DNA of 64,000 nucleotides from Muribaculaceae bacterium (GTDB lineage: Bacteria > Bacteroidota > Bacteroidia > Bacteroidales > Muribaculaceae), in NCBI GenBank assembly GCA_022509085.1, contig JAFLTW010000001.1, positions 1 to 64,000 on the forward strand, written 5' to 3'. The translations under genes and the position numbers were made by a program. Every line of letters begins with the position of its first letter. Position 1 is the stretch's first letter. Positions 15,907 to 25,447 of the stretch are shown piece by piece. The notes below the pieces were generated by a model. That model was not told where the DNA came from, made no database searches, and was given only the letters and a program-made list of their open reading frames with translations.

Positions 15907-17048
15907 AATTCAACTTTGACGAGCTGACCGAAAGGAGAGGCACCGCATCTTATAAATGGGACAGTGACGCCGGCAGAGATATGATACCCCTCTGGGTGGC
16001 CGATATGGACTTCAAGACTGCCCCTTGCATCGTGGAAGCACTGCGTCAGCGGGTGGAACAGGGAATATTCGGATATGTCAAGGTACCGGGCAGTTATTAC
16101 GAAGCCCTCGACAACTGGTTTGAAAGTCGCCACGGCTGGACCATTGATCCCGATACCGTGATCTACACTTCGGGAGTGGTGCCGGCCATCTCAGCCATCA
16201 TCAAGGCCCTCGTAAAACCCGGGGAGGGAGTAATAGTGCATACACCCGCATACAACTGTTTTTTCTCATCCATACGCAACAATGGCTGTGAGGTGGTGGC
16301 CAATCCGCTTTTCCGCAAGGAGACCGAAGAAGGATTTACGTACAAGATTGACTTTGACGGCCTTGAGAGACTCGCGGCAAAAGAGGAAAACAGGATGCTG
16401 ATACTCTGCAATCCTCACAATCCCACCGGAAGAGTATGGACACGCGAGGAATTGGAAAGGATCAGGGATATATGCCGGAAAAACGGGGTGATTGTTGTGA
16501 GCGACGAGATACATTGCGAGCTTACCCACCCCGGATACAAATATACCCCATACCTCACTGTTGACCCCACGGCAATAGGCTGCTGCTCACCGAGCAAGGC
16601 ATTCAATCTCGCGGGACTGCAAATCGCCAATATCGTGGCTCCCAATGCCGAACAAAGAAAGAGGATAGATAAGGCCATCAACATAAATGAGGTGTGCGAC
16701 GTAAATCCTTTTGGTGTCATCGCCCTTCAGGAAGCCTATAGACACGGAGGGGAATGGCTTGAGGAGTTGAACGCCTATCTCTATTCCAATTATGAGTTTC
16801 TGCGCGATTTCCTGCGGAAGAGGATGCCGATGCTGAGAAAATGCTGCTCCGAATCCACTTATCTTGCATGGATAGATATACGCTCCCTGGGACTTACCGC
16901 AGACGAGGTGGAAGAGATCGGGAAGAATCATGGGGTATGGGTGAATGCAGGCACGCTGTATGGCGGCCAGGGGTACATCAGGATCAACTATGCATGCCCT
17001 CGCGAAAGACTGAAAGAGGGACTCGAACGGTTTACCCGTGGCTTCTGA
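15903..17048 (+). CDS. patB: PatB/MalY-type PLP-dependent C-S lyase
   Basis: Fold-type I PLP enzyme of 381 aa, likely a cystathionine beta-lyase or other cysteine-S-conjugate lyase. 'MIPLWVADMDF' is typical of the MalY/PatB group; 'CNPHNPTGRVW' and 'VVSDEIHCEL' bind the cofactor; the Schiff-base Lys is in 'SPSKAFNLAGLQ'. The C-terminal domain ends with 'YIRINYACPRERLKEGLERF'. It starts inside the DUF3737 stop (ATGA overlap) and its end overlaps the MATE start. The true substrate cannot be read from sequence. Confidence 0.88.
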   Translation: MKFNFDELTERRGTASYKWDSDAGRDMIPLWVADMDFKTAPCIVEALRQRVEQGIFGYVKVPGSYYEALDNWFESRHGWTIDPDTVIYTSGVVPAISAIIKALVKPGEGVIVHTPAYNCFFSSIRNNGCEVVANPLFRKETEEGFTYKIDFDGLERLAAKEENRMLILCNPHNPTGRVWTREELERIRDICRKNGVIVVSDEIHCELTHPGYKYTPYLTVDPTAIGCCSPSKAFNLAGLQIANIVAPNAEQRKRIDKAININEVCDVNPFGVIALQEAYRHGGEWLEELNAYLYSNYEFLRDFLRKRMPMLRKCCSESTYLAWIDIRSLGLTADEVEEIGKNHGVWVNAGTLYGGQGYIRINYACPRERLKEGLERFTRGF

Positions 17049-18477
17049 TATAAAGTTAATCAGAGAGGGGGGACACTTCAATTACCGCAGGCGGCTGCGT
17101 CTGACGGTGATGCTTTCGCTCCCAGCGATGCTTGCCCAGCTTTCGAGCATCCTAATGCAGTATATCGATGCCACGATGGTAGGCCGGCTCGGGGCTGACG
17201 ACTCTGCAGCTATAGGACTGGTGTCGACAACACTCTGGCTGTTCTGGGGTGTATGCTCGGCGATGACTTCGGGCTATTCCGTGCAGGTGGCTCACAAAAT
17301 CGGGGCGAAGGATTTCAGCGGTGCGAGAGACGTTTTGCGTCAGGGCATCACGTCCGCCCTCATATTCAGCATAGGGATTGCCATAATTGGTGTGGCGATA
17401 GCCATCCCACTGCCGTTTTGGCTTGGTGGCAAACCGCCGATATGCGCTCCGGCCTCGCTTTATTTCGTAGTTTTCGTGGCCGCATTGCCTCTTCTCACAC
17501 TCAATTATCTGGCCGGAGGAATGTTGAGATGCGCTGGAAACATGAAGGTGCCGAGCATAGTGAGCGGGCTCATGTGTTTTCTCGACCTTCTATTCAACTT
17601 CCTTCTTATTTTCCCGAGCCGAACAATGGAAATAGGCGGAACTGAGGTCTTCATACCGGGCGCAGGCCTTGGAGTGCTTGGTGCGGCTTTAGGTACGGTG
17701 GCCGCGGAGATAGTGTGCGCGGCTATCCTGATGTATTACGTCTGCTATGTCCAACCTGAGCTCCGCATCAAAGGGGAGAGTGGCAGTTATCGTCCCACCA
17801 AAGTCATCACAAGGGAGGCGGTCAAGATTTCCGCTCCGCTTACGGTAGAACACACCGTGATATGCGGTGCGCAGATAGCCATCACGATGATTGTGGCTCC
17901 GTTGGGTGTCATTGCCATAGCAGCGAATGCATTTGCCGTGACGGCAGAAAGTCTTTGTTACATGCCCGGTTACGGCATCGGAGATGCTGCCACGGCTCTC
18001 GTAGGTCAGTGTCACGGCGCGAAGCGTCCGGTGCTCATGCGTCAGTTTGGATATATGGCAGTTGGGTTGGGAATTGCCGTGATGACAGGAATGGGTGTCT
18101 TACTTTTTGCTTTCGCGCCCCAGATAATGGAATTCATCACCCCCGTGAAGGCCATAAGTAGCCTGGGCGCAGAGGTGTTGCGCATAGAGGCCTGGGCCGA
18201 ACCAATGTTTGCGGCCTCGATTGTGGCATATGGAGTTTTCATCGGGGTTGGAAAAACCACGGTGCCGGCCATTATGAACTTCGGAAGCATCTGGATTGTG
18301 AGGGTGCCCCTTGCATGGTGGCTCGCCAGGACTCTGGGCCTGCAAGGTGTCTGGATTGCTATGTGTGTCGAGCTTATGTTCAGGGGAATCATCTTCCTGT
18401 TGAGGCTGCTCTTCACCAAATGGTGGAGGGTGAAAGGGGAGGGTTCAGATGCTGAGACCGAGTTGCTGAGTATCTGA
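17038..18477 (+). CDS. MATE-family efflux transporter
   Basis: Inner-membrane exporter of 479 aa with about twelve hydrophobic segments and the two-fold MATE layout. 'VMLSLPAMLAQLSSILMQYI' followed by 'DATMVGRLG' is the usual first-helix signature. The start is a GTG at 17038, inside the last codons of patB, which indicates coupling. MATE proteins export drugs or metabolites using Na+ or H+ gradients. Its place after a C-S lyase and DUF3737 suggests export of a related thiol metabolite, but this is only inferred from context. Confidence 0.9.
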   Translation: MASDIKLIREGGHFNYRRRLRLTVMLSLPAMLAQLSSILMQYIDATMVGRLGADDSAAIGLVSTTLWLFWGVCSAMTSGYSVQVAHKIGAKDFSGARDVLRQGITSALIFSIGIAIIGVAIAIPLPFWLGGKPPICAPASLYFVVFVAALPLLTLNYLAGGMLRCAGNMKVPSIVSGLMCFLDLLFNFLLIFPSRTMEIGGTEVFIPGAGLGVLGAALGTVAAEIVCAAILMYYVCYVQPELRIKGESGSYRPTKVITREAVKISAPLTVEHTVICGAQIAITMIVAPLGVIAIAANAFAVTAESLCYMPGYGIGDAATALVGQCHGAKRPVLMRQFGYMAVGLGIAVMTGMGVLLFAFAPQIMEFITPVKAISSLGAEVLRIEAWAEPMFAASIVAYGVFIGVGKTTVPAIMNFGSIWIVRVPLAWWLARTLGLQGVWIAMCVELMFRGIIFLLRLLFTKWWRVKGEGSDAETELLSI

Positions 18478-18539
18478 TGGAGTAGGCGAGAGAAGAGATA
18501 AGGGAATGGAAAAAGAATTAAGAATTGCAAAAAATTGAT

Positions 18540-18547
18540 TAATTTTG
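18540..18547 (+). promoter_or_regulatory. -7 box of the RND efflux operon
   Basis: TAATTTTG followed by C. An ATTG at 18524-18527 is too close for a standard -33 element. About 100 nt of leader would precede the adaptor start. Confidence 0.42.
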
Positions 18548-18644
18548 CAGTGAAAACAATCAGGTCGATAATCAGGCTTTAAAATATAAAAACCCACATC
18601 TGAAGAGTAAATTTATTTTGCAAAATATACTGACAGGAAAAGAT

Positions 18645-19790
18645 ATGAAACTTATTAAGAATGTTGCCCTGCTAATCTGCGGCATAGGGATGATAGGACT
18701 TTCATCATGCAAGAAAGGAGACAGCACGCAGGGAACACAGCAACAGGCTCCGGAGTTGGCCGTAATGACTATCGGCGAGACAGATGCTAACCTTGAAACG
18801 TCGTTCCCGGCCACACTCGAGGGAGAGAACGACGTGGAGATCCGGCCTCAGGTTTCGGGATTTCTCACCAAGGTCCATGTCCAGGACGGACAGACGGTAA
18901 AGAAAGGTCAGGTGCTCTTCACCATCGACCAGGTGCAGCTTCAGGCAGCGGTAGAGCAGGCAGAGGCTGCCGTGAAGGTGGCTCAGGCAAACGTAAACAC
19001 CGCCCAGACCAATGTGACCAACAATAAAATCCTCCTCGACAGGAATATCATAAGCCAGTCGGCCTACCAGACATCGGTAGACGGTCTCAACTCCGCCAAG
19101 GCCCAGCTCAACCAGGCCCAGGCGGCGCTAACGTCTGCCCGCAAGAACCTGTCGTACACTTCGGTGACAGCCCCGGTTGACGGTATTGTCGGAACGATTC
19201 CCTATAAGGAAGGCACATTGGTAAGCCCCTCCACGCTTCTTACTGTTCTATCCAACAACAGCGCAATGCAAGCCTACTTCTCGATGAACGAGAAATACGT
19301 ACTCGACCTCACCGATGGCGGAAAGAGGAGTCTGCGCCAGGCTGTAGACTCTCTGCCAGAGGTTTCTCTCCGGCTCGCAAACGGCTCCGTTTATCCATAC
19401 AAGGGTAAGGTGGTATCTATTTCCGGTGTGATCGACCCCTCCACAGGGAGCGCCCAGGCGAAGGCTATCTTCCCGAACCCCGACGGAATGCTCCACAGCG
19501 GCAACACCGGCAACATCATGATGCCCGTAACATACAGCGCCACAATAGAAATTCCACAGAGTGCCACGTATGAGGTGCAGGACATGAAATTCGTTTACGT
19601 AGTGGGCGACTCGGCCATACTGCATTCGCGTCCCATCACCGTGGCAGCCGAAAACGACGGAAAGAATTATATCGTCACTTCCGGTCTGACCCCGGGAGAG
19701 ACTATCGTGACGGAAGGGGTGGGCATTTCAGCTGCCGACGGAATAACCATCCGCCCGAAAACCAACGTAAAGGCGTCACAAGGAGAATAA
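18645..19790 (+). CDS. RND efflux periplasmic adaptor (membrane fusion lipoprotein)
   Basis: The adaptor joins the RND pump to the outer-membrane channel. The start at 18645 follows an AGGAAAAG ribosome site and gives the lipoprotein signal '[20 protein letters not shown]' followed by 'SCKKG' (lipobox LSSC). The lipoyl/barrel-sandwich half-motif is '[20 protein letters not shown]', then a coiled-coil hairpin rich in Ala/Gln ('[19 protein letters not shown]'), then the second lipoyl half and the beta-barrel. It is first in a three-gene operon, 22 bp before the pump. It belongs to the AcrA/MexA type. Confidence 0.93.
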   Translation: MKLIKNVALLICGIGMIGLSSCKKGDSTQGTQQQAPELAVMTIGETDANLETSFPATLEGENDVEIRPQVSGFLTKVHVQDGQTVKKGQVLFTIDQVQLQAAVEQAEAAVKVAQANVNTAQTNVTNNKILLDRNIISQSAYQTSVDGLNSAKAQLNQAQAALTSARKNLSYTSVTAPVDGIVGTIPYKEGTLVSPSTLLTVLSNNSAMQAYFSMNEKYVLDLTDGGKRSLRQAVDSLPEVSLRLANGSVYPYKGKVVSISGVIDPSTGSAQAKAIFPNPDGMLHSGNTGNIMMPVTYSATIEIPQSATYEVQDMKFVYVVGDSAILHSRPITVAAENDGKNYIVTSGLTPGETIVTEGVGISAADGITIRPKTNVKASQGE

Positions 19791-19812
19791 TTCCGGAAAA
19801 CAAAGCAGAGAA

Positions 19813-22800
19813 ATGAAACTTGACAGATTTATCAACAGACCGGTGCTGTCGACGGTAATCTCCGTCTTCATCGTCATATTCGGTCTGCTGGGATTGTTCT
19901 CGCTACCTATCGAACAGTATCCTGACATCGCACCTCCCACGGTGAGGGTCACCACGACCTATACAGGTGCAAATGCCCAGACTGTGCTCAACTCCGTGAT
20001 CGCTCCTCTGGAGGAACAGATTAACGGCGCCGAAAACATGGACTACATGATGTCTTCGGCCTCCAACAACGGCAGCGCATCGATTGAGGTACACTTCAAG
20101 CAGGGCACAGACCCTGACATCGCCGCTGTCGACGTGCAAAACCGTGTGGCCAAGGCCGCGGCATTCCTCCCTTCGGAGGTGAACCAGGTAGGCGTAATCA
20201 CGCAGAAACGCCAGACCTCGATGCTGATGGTAATCGGTATGTACGACCCCGAAGACCGTTATACCACACAGTTTATCGACAATTATATGTCGATAAATAT
20301 CCTGCCTCAGATAAAGCGTGTGCCCGGTGTGGGCGACGCCATGGCCTTCGGTGCCGACTACTCGATGCGCATCTGGCTCAAACCGGATGTCATGGCACAG
20401 TATAACCTGATGCCCTCCGACATCGCCGCCGCGCTTGCAGAGCAGAACATAGAGGCTGCCCCGGGCCAGTTTGGCGAGCAGGGCAACCAGAGCTTCCAGT
20501 ATGTGATCACATACAAGGGGCGCCTCCAGGAAGAGTCGGAATTCGAGGATATAGTGTTGCGTGCCACTGAAGACGGAGAAATGCTCCGCCTGAAAGACGT
20601 GGCCGACGTGGAACTCGGACGCCTTACCTACGGATTCAAAAACCTCAACGACGGCCATATCGGCTCCTCGGCAATCATATTCCAGGCTGCCGGATCCAAC
20701 GCCACGGCTGTTGTGGAAGAGGTTGAGAAACTTATGGACGAGGCAAGGAAAAGCCTTCCTACCGGCCTTGTGCTCAACACGACGATGAGTGTCAACGACT
20801 TCCTCTTCGCCTCGATCCATGAGGTGATAAAGACCCTCATCGAGGCCTTCATTCTGGTGTTTCTCGTAGTGTTTATCTTCCTGCAGGATTTCCGCTCCAC
20901 CATCATTCCTATGATTGCCATCCCGGTGGCACTAATCGGTACGTTCTTCCTGCTTAAAATTTTCGGGTTCACGCTCAACCTCCTCACGCTCTCAGCATTG
21001 GTGCTGGCTATCGCGATTGTGGTAGACGACGCCATAGTGGTGGTGGAAGCTGTGCATGCCAAGCTCGACCAGGGATATAAGTCGGGACGTAAGGCATCCA
21101 TCGATGCCATGAACGAGATTTCGGGTGCGCTGATCTCCATTACCCTCGTAATGATGCTCGTGTTTATTCCCGTATCATTCCTCGGAGGCACCTCGGGTAT
21201 CTTCTACAGGCAGTTCGGTTTGACAATGGCCATGGCCATCGGTCTGTCGGCCATCAACGCCCTCACTCTCTCGCCGGCCCTTTGTGCCATTTTCCTCAAG
21301 GGACACGACAAAAAGCCCCTCAAGGAGCGTATGAAAGAGGCTTACAGCGAGGCGGCTACAAGTATGGCGAGGAGCTACAGGAAGAGATTCTCATTCCCGC
21401 CTCTGGCCACATTGCTGCTCATAGTTGCAGCCATAGTGTTCCTCGTGCTGGGTTGGTATATGTTTGAAAACGTGGCTGAAGGAGTCATCGCCGTAGTCAC
21501 GGCAGTACTGGCTCTTATCGGAATATTTACCGAGAGGTTCAAGGAAGCATTCAACAAGAACTTCGAACGTCTGCTTTCGGTATACAGAAAAGCCGTAAAC
21601 TGGTTTTCACATCATAGAGCCATCAGTTTCGCAATAGTGGCAGCATCCGTCGGCGGTCTCGTGTGGCTCATGGCCATCACACCGACAGCACTTGTTCCGA
21701 CGGAAGACACGGGTACCATCATGGGAGCTGTGACGATGCCACCGGCTACATCACAGGAGCGTACCCAGAAGATAATGGACGAAGTGGACAGCATTATCGG
21801 CACCATTCCGGCAGTGATGAGCCGCACGGCCATCACGGGCTACAGTTTTGTGGGCGGACAGGGCAACACCTATGGCTCCTTCATCATTAAGCTCAAGCCA
21901 TGGGACCAAAGAGATGAGAACACCGAGAGCGCCGGAGCGATTCTCGGACAACTCTTTATGCTCACCGGGCAGATCAAAGACGCCCGCATCATGTTCTTCC
22001 AGCCCCCGATGATTACCGGATATTCTGCCACCAACGGTTTCGAAATAAAACTTCAGGATAAGACGGGCGGCGACCTCAACAAGTTTTTCGACGTCTACCA
22101 GCGCTTCATCGGAGCTCTGAACGCAGACCCGGCCATACAGATGGCATACTCTAACTTCAACCCCAACTTTCCGCAATATCTGGTAGAGATCGACGTAGCC
22201 AAAGTGAAGAAAGCCGGCCTTACTCAAAACGCCATACTCTCGGCGTTGCAGGGATATTACGGCGGTATGTATATCTCCAACTTCAACCGTTTTGGCAAGC
22301 TGTACCGAGTGATGATGCAGTCGTCGCCGGAGGCAAGGGTATCGCCCGAGACATTGAAGCAGATCAAGATACGCAACGGGCTTCAGATGGCGCCGATAGA
22401 CAACTTCGTGAAACTGACGCGAGTGTACGGACCCGATATGATCGACCGCTTCAATATGTTCACGGCCATCTCCATTACGGGTACGCCGACTCCGGGTGTT
22501 TCATCGGGCGAGGCCATCGAGACCATCAACCGCATAGCGCAAGACGTCTTGCCACAGGGCTACGGTTTCGAATATGCCGGCATGAGCAGGGAAGAGGCAA
22601 GCGGATCGAGCGGATCCACAGGTTATGTGTTCGCCCTCGTGCTTCTCTTCGTCTATCTGATCCTCTCCGCACAGTATGAAAGCTACATACTGCCTTGGGC
22701 CGTAATCCTTTCCGTGCCTTTTGGACTCATGGGTTCATTCGTGTTTGCAAGGATGATGGACATAGCCAACAACATCTACCTTCAGATTGCACTCATCATG

Positions 22801-23184
22801 CTTATCGGTCTGCTGGCCAAAAATGCCATCCTTATCGTCGAGTTCGCGCTCGACCGAAGGAAGACAGGCATGGGCATCGTCAAAGCCGCGATTTCCGGGG
22901 CCGTGGCCCGTCTGCGACCCATCCTCATGACATCGCTGGCCATGATCATCGGTCTGCTCCCCATGATGTTTGCTCATGGAGCAGGAAAGAACGGCAACCA
23001 GGCGCTCGGATCGGGAGCCATAGGCGGTATGCTCATCGGTATGGTGCTCCAGGTGCTCATCGTGCCCGCACTCTTCATAGCCTTCCAGGCTCTCCAGGAA
23101 AGAATCTCGCCACCGAAATGGAAAGACACCGACCATCGAGGCATATCCTCTGAGCTTGAACAGTATGTACCCGTTACAGATTAA
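19813..23184 (+). CDS. RND multidrug efflux permease, HAE1 type, with an extra central insert
   Basis: Proton-driven inner-membrane pump of the AcrB/MexB type. The N-terminus 'KLDRFINRPVLSTVISVFIV' and the proton-relay Asp pair in TM4 ('IAIVVDDAIVVVEAVH') are intact. At 1123 aa it is about 70-80 residues longer than AcrB. The excess lies near 525-580, where two added hydrophobic stretches ('FPPLATLLLIVAAIVFLVLG' and 'GVIAVVTAVLALIGIF') sit between the TM6 region and TM7. This would change the usual 12-helix layout. Substrates are not predictable. Confidence 0.93.
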   Translation: MKLDRFINRPVLSTVISVFIVIFGLLGLFSLPIEQYPDIAPPTVRVTTTYTGANAQTVLNSVIAPLEEQINGAENMDYMMSSASNNGSASIEVHFKQGTDPDIAAVDVQNRVAKAAAFLPSEVNQVGVITQKRQTSMLMVIGMYDPEDRYTTQFIDNYMSINILPQIKRVPGVGDAMAFGADYSMRIWLKPDVMAQYNLMPSDIAAALAEQNIEAAPGQFGEQGNQSFQYVITYKGRLQEESEFEDIVLRATEDGEMLRLKDVADVELGRLTYGFKNLNDGHIGSSAIIFQAAGSNATAVVEEVEKLMDEARKSLPTGLVLNTTMSVNDFLFASIHEVIKTLIEAFILVFLVVFIFLQDFRSTIIPMIAIPVALIGTFFLLKIFGFTLNLLTLSALVLAIAIVVDDAIVVVEAVHAKLDQGYKSGRKASIDAMNEISGALISITLVMMLVFIPVSFLGGTSGIFYRQFGLTMAMAIGLSAINALTLSPALCAIFLKGHDKKPLKERMKEAYSEAATSMARSYRKRFSFPPLATLLLIVAAIVFLVLGWYMFENVAEGVIAVVTAVLALIGIFTERFKEAFNKNFERLLSVYRKAVNWFSHHRAISFAIVAASVGGLVWLMAITPTALVPTEDTGTIMGAVTMPPATSQERTQKIMDEVDSIIGTIPAVMSRTAITGYSFVGGQGNTYGSFIIKLKPWDQRDENTESAGAILGQLFMLTGQIKDARIMFFQPPMITGYSATNGFEIKLQDKTGGDLNKFFDVYQRFIGALNADPAIQMAYSNFNPNFPQYLVEIDVAKVKKAGLTQNAILSALQGYYGGMYISNFNRFGKLYRVMMQSSPEARVSPETLKQIKIRNGLQMAPIDNFVKLTRVYGPDMIDRFNMFTAISITGTPTPGVSSGEAIETINRIAQDVLPQGYGFEYAGMSREEASGSSGSTGYVFALVLLFVYLILSAQYESYILPWAVILSVPFGLMGSFVFARMMDIANNIYLQIALIMLIGLLAKNAILIVEFALDRRKTGMGIVKAAISGAVARLRPILMTSLAMIIGLLPMMFAHGAGKNGNQALGSGAIGGMLIGMVLQVLIVPALFIAFQALQERISPPKWKDTDHRGISSELEQYVPVTD

Positions 23185-23187
23185 AAG

Positions 23188-24567
23188 ATGAAAAAGATTA
23201 TAGGTTATATAGCCATCGGTTTGGCCGTACTTCCTCTTACGGGATGCCATATCTACCGGAAATTTGAACTCCCGAAAGAAGATAGCGCTATAGTAGAGGA
23301 ATATACCAAAGCGCTTGAAATGCCAGCCGACTCCACCACGCTTCCCTATATGGGATGGCGTGAGGTGTTTACCGACACTATACTCCGGGGCTATATCGAG
23401 ACAGCTTTGGAAAACAACACCGACCTCCGGAACGCCCTGCTTAATGTTGACATAGCCAGGGCGCAGCTCAAGGGAGCCAAACTCAGTTATTTCCCCTCGC
23501 TTTCCCTGGGACCTAACGGAGGGACAGCCAGCTATGGCGGCAGCCATATGAACTGGTCGTACACCATTCCATTGGCAGCGCAATGGGAAATTGACGTATT
23601 CGGAAAAATCCTCAACCGCAAGAGGGGAGCGCAGACCCACCTCGAGATGATGGAAGACTATCGGCAGGCAGCGCAGTCGCAGATAGTTTGCGGTGTGGCA
23701 GGAGTCTACTATTCTCTGGTAATGCTTCAGCAGCAGCTGCAGCTCACCCAGCGTACGGCCCAGATTTGGAAAGAGCAGGTGGAGACCATGGAACTGCTCA
23801 AGAATGCAGGGCGCACCAACGAGGCTGCAGTGGTGCAGAGCCGTGCCAATTATTACAACATACTCGGCACGGTGCCCCAGTTGGAAAACTCGATCAACCA
23901 ACTCAACAACTCCCTCTCGCTACTTCTCAACACTTATCCGCAGGAGTGGACAGTGACGCAAGACCTCAATTTCTCTCTTCCTGAAGAGTTAGTGGAAGGT
24001 ATACCTCTGTCGTATCTCGCCACCCGGCCCGACGTAAGGGCAGCTGAAAGATCCCTGGCAAGCGCGTACTACGCCACCAACTCTGCCCGCGCCAATTTCT
24101 ATCCCAGTCTCGTGATTTCAGCCCAGGGAGGTTTCACCAACCTCTTGGGGTCTATAATCAAAAATCCAGGAGAGTGGTTTATCCAGCTTGCCGGTTCGCT
24201 TACGGCACCCATCTTCTCACGCGGACAGAACATTGCTACGCTTGAAGCAGCCAAGGCACAGCAGAAACAGGCGCTCAACACCTTTGAATACGCAGTACTG
24301 ACGGCCAGCGCTGATGTAAGTAATGCCCTGGTGAGCTATAACAAAAATCTTGAACAGAACGAATATCTCCAGCAGCAGGTAGACCAGCTGGAGAAGTCGG
24401 TAGACTACACCACCCAACTCTTTATGTACAACCAGTCGACCACCTATCTTGAAGTACTTACAGCCCGGTCTAGCCTGCTTCAGGCTCAACTCTCATGTAT
24501 CGCCAACTGGCATGAGAGAGCTGCGGCTTTGGTGAGCCTCTATCAGGCTGTAGGTGGTGGCAGATAA
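23188..24567 (+). CDS. RND outer-membrane factor lipoprotein (NodT/OprM type)
   Basis: TolC-like exit channel of 459 aa. The N-terminus 'MKKIIGYIAIGLAVLPLTGC' is a lipoprotein signal with lipobox LTGC. Two OEP repeats are visible, each opening in the manner of 'NNTDLRNALLNVDIARAQLK' and rich in Ala/Gln coiled coil. 'YLATRPDVRAAERSLASAYY' is typical of the NodT group. It begins 4 bp after the pump, so adaptor, pump and channel form a complete tripartite set. Confidence 0.93.
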   Translation: MKKIIGYIAIGLAVLPLTGCHIYRKFELPKEDSAIVEEYTKALEMPADSTTLPYMGWREVFTDTILRGYIETALENNTDLRNALLNVDIARAQLKGAKLSYFPSLSLGPNGGTASYGGSHMNWSYTIPLAAQWEIDVFGKILNRKRGAQTHLEMMEDYRQAAQSQIVCGVAGVYYSLVMLQQQLQLTQRTAQIWKEQVETMELLKNAGRTNEAAVVQSRANYYNILGTVPQLENSINQLNNSLSLLLNTYPQEWTVTQDLNFSLPEELVEGIPLSYLATRPDVRAAERSLASAYYATNSARANFYPSLVISAQGGFTNLLGSIIKNPGEWFIQLAGSLTAPIFSRGQNIATLEAAKAQQKQALNTFEYAVLTASADVSNALVSYNKNLEQNEYLQQQVDQLEKSVDYTTQLFMYNQSTTYLEVLTARSSLLQAQLSCIANWHERAAALVSLYQAVGGGR

Positions 24568-24578
24568 CTCTTGAAAGC

Positions 24579-25379
24579 ATGAAACAGATAGACAGCAGGG
24601 CCTACGTAGACCCAAAAGCTCAGATAGCCGACAACGTAAGAATCGATGCCTTCGCCTACATCGAGGGTGATGTGGAAATAGGCGAGGGTTGCCATATCCA
24701 TCCCTTTGCCTGCATCCGCGACGGTGCCCGGCTTGGAAAGAACAACGAGGTGTTTGAAAACGCCGTAATCGCCGCCACTCCCCAAGACTTCCGCTGGAAG
24801 GGAGAGGAGTCGTATGTAAGGATCGGTGACAATAACAAGATTCGAGAGCAGGTGATCATCAACCGAGGCGTGCGGAAGGGGAGCGCCACGGTGGTAGGCA
24901 ACAACTCTTTCATAATGGCTCAGACCCACATAGGGCACGACTCTGAGATAGGTGACGATTGTGTAATAGGAAATGCCGTTAAGATAGCGGGAGACGTAAA
25001 GATCGGCAACCGGACCATCCTCTCGTCAAACTCTCTCGTGCATGAGAAATGCCATATCGGCGACTTGGTGCTGATCAAGGGCGGATGCCGCGTCAACGGT
25101 CATGTGCCACCCTTTACGGTAATGGCCCATAATCCGATATCATACTTCGGAGTGAATGCCTTCATCCTCAAGTTGACCAAGAAGACGGAAGAGACCATAG
25201 AAGATATCGCCAAATGTTACCGCCATGTATATCAGACGGGTACATCGGTATTCAACGCGTTGAGACGTATAAAGGAAGACGTGGAAGAATCCGAGGAACG
25301 CAATCTGATCATCAGCTTCATTGAAGACCACGACCTCGTAATCGCAGCTATAGCGATGCACGAGAACGAGGAAGAATGA
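24579..25379 (+). CDS. lpxA: LpxA-type acyl-ACP:UDP-GlcNAc O-acyltransferase
   Basis: Left-handed beta-helix enzyme of 266 aa that starts lipid A synthesis. Hexapeptide repeats fill the first 190 residues ('IADNVRIDAFAYIEGDVEIG'). The catalytic His is in 'MAQTHIGHDSEIG'; 'VIAATPQDFRWKGEE' and 'NPISYFGVNAFILKL' are LpxA-specific, and the C-terminal helices match the family. It follows the efflux channel by 11 bp and may be read through from the RND operon. Bacteroidetes usually also have lpxA next to an lpxC-fabZ fusion, so this may be a second copy; that cannot be judged here. Confidence 0.9.
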   Translation: MKQIDSRAYVDPKAQIADNVRIDAFAYIEGDVEIGEGCHIHPFACIRDGARLGKNNEVFENAVIAATPQDFRWKGEESYVRIGDNNKIREQVIINRGVRKGSATVVGNNSFIMAQTHIGHDSEIGDDCVIGNAVKIAGDVKIGNRTILSSNSLVHEKCHIGDLVLIKGGCRVNGHVPPFTVMAHNPISYFGVNAFILKLTKKTEETIEDIAKCYRHVYQTGTSVFNALRRIKEDVEESEERNLIISFIEDHDLVIAAIAMHENEEE

Positions 25380-25405
25380 AACTTGGATTATAAAAAAGTA
25401 AGTAC

Positions 25406-25438
25406 AAAGAAAGACCCCGGCATTCGGGGTCTTTCTTT
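25406..25438. terminator. Terminator after lpxA
   Basis: A 14-bp perfect stem (AAAGAAAGACCCCG with CGGGGTCTTTCTTT) with a 5-base loop. It lies between two convergent genes and can act in both directions. Confidence 0.92.
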
Positions 25439-25447
25439 ATACCTACT

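Noticed and set aside
22735-23901. 388-aa minus-strand ORF
   Set aside because: Antisense to the RND permease end and the outer-membrane factor; no family features.
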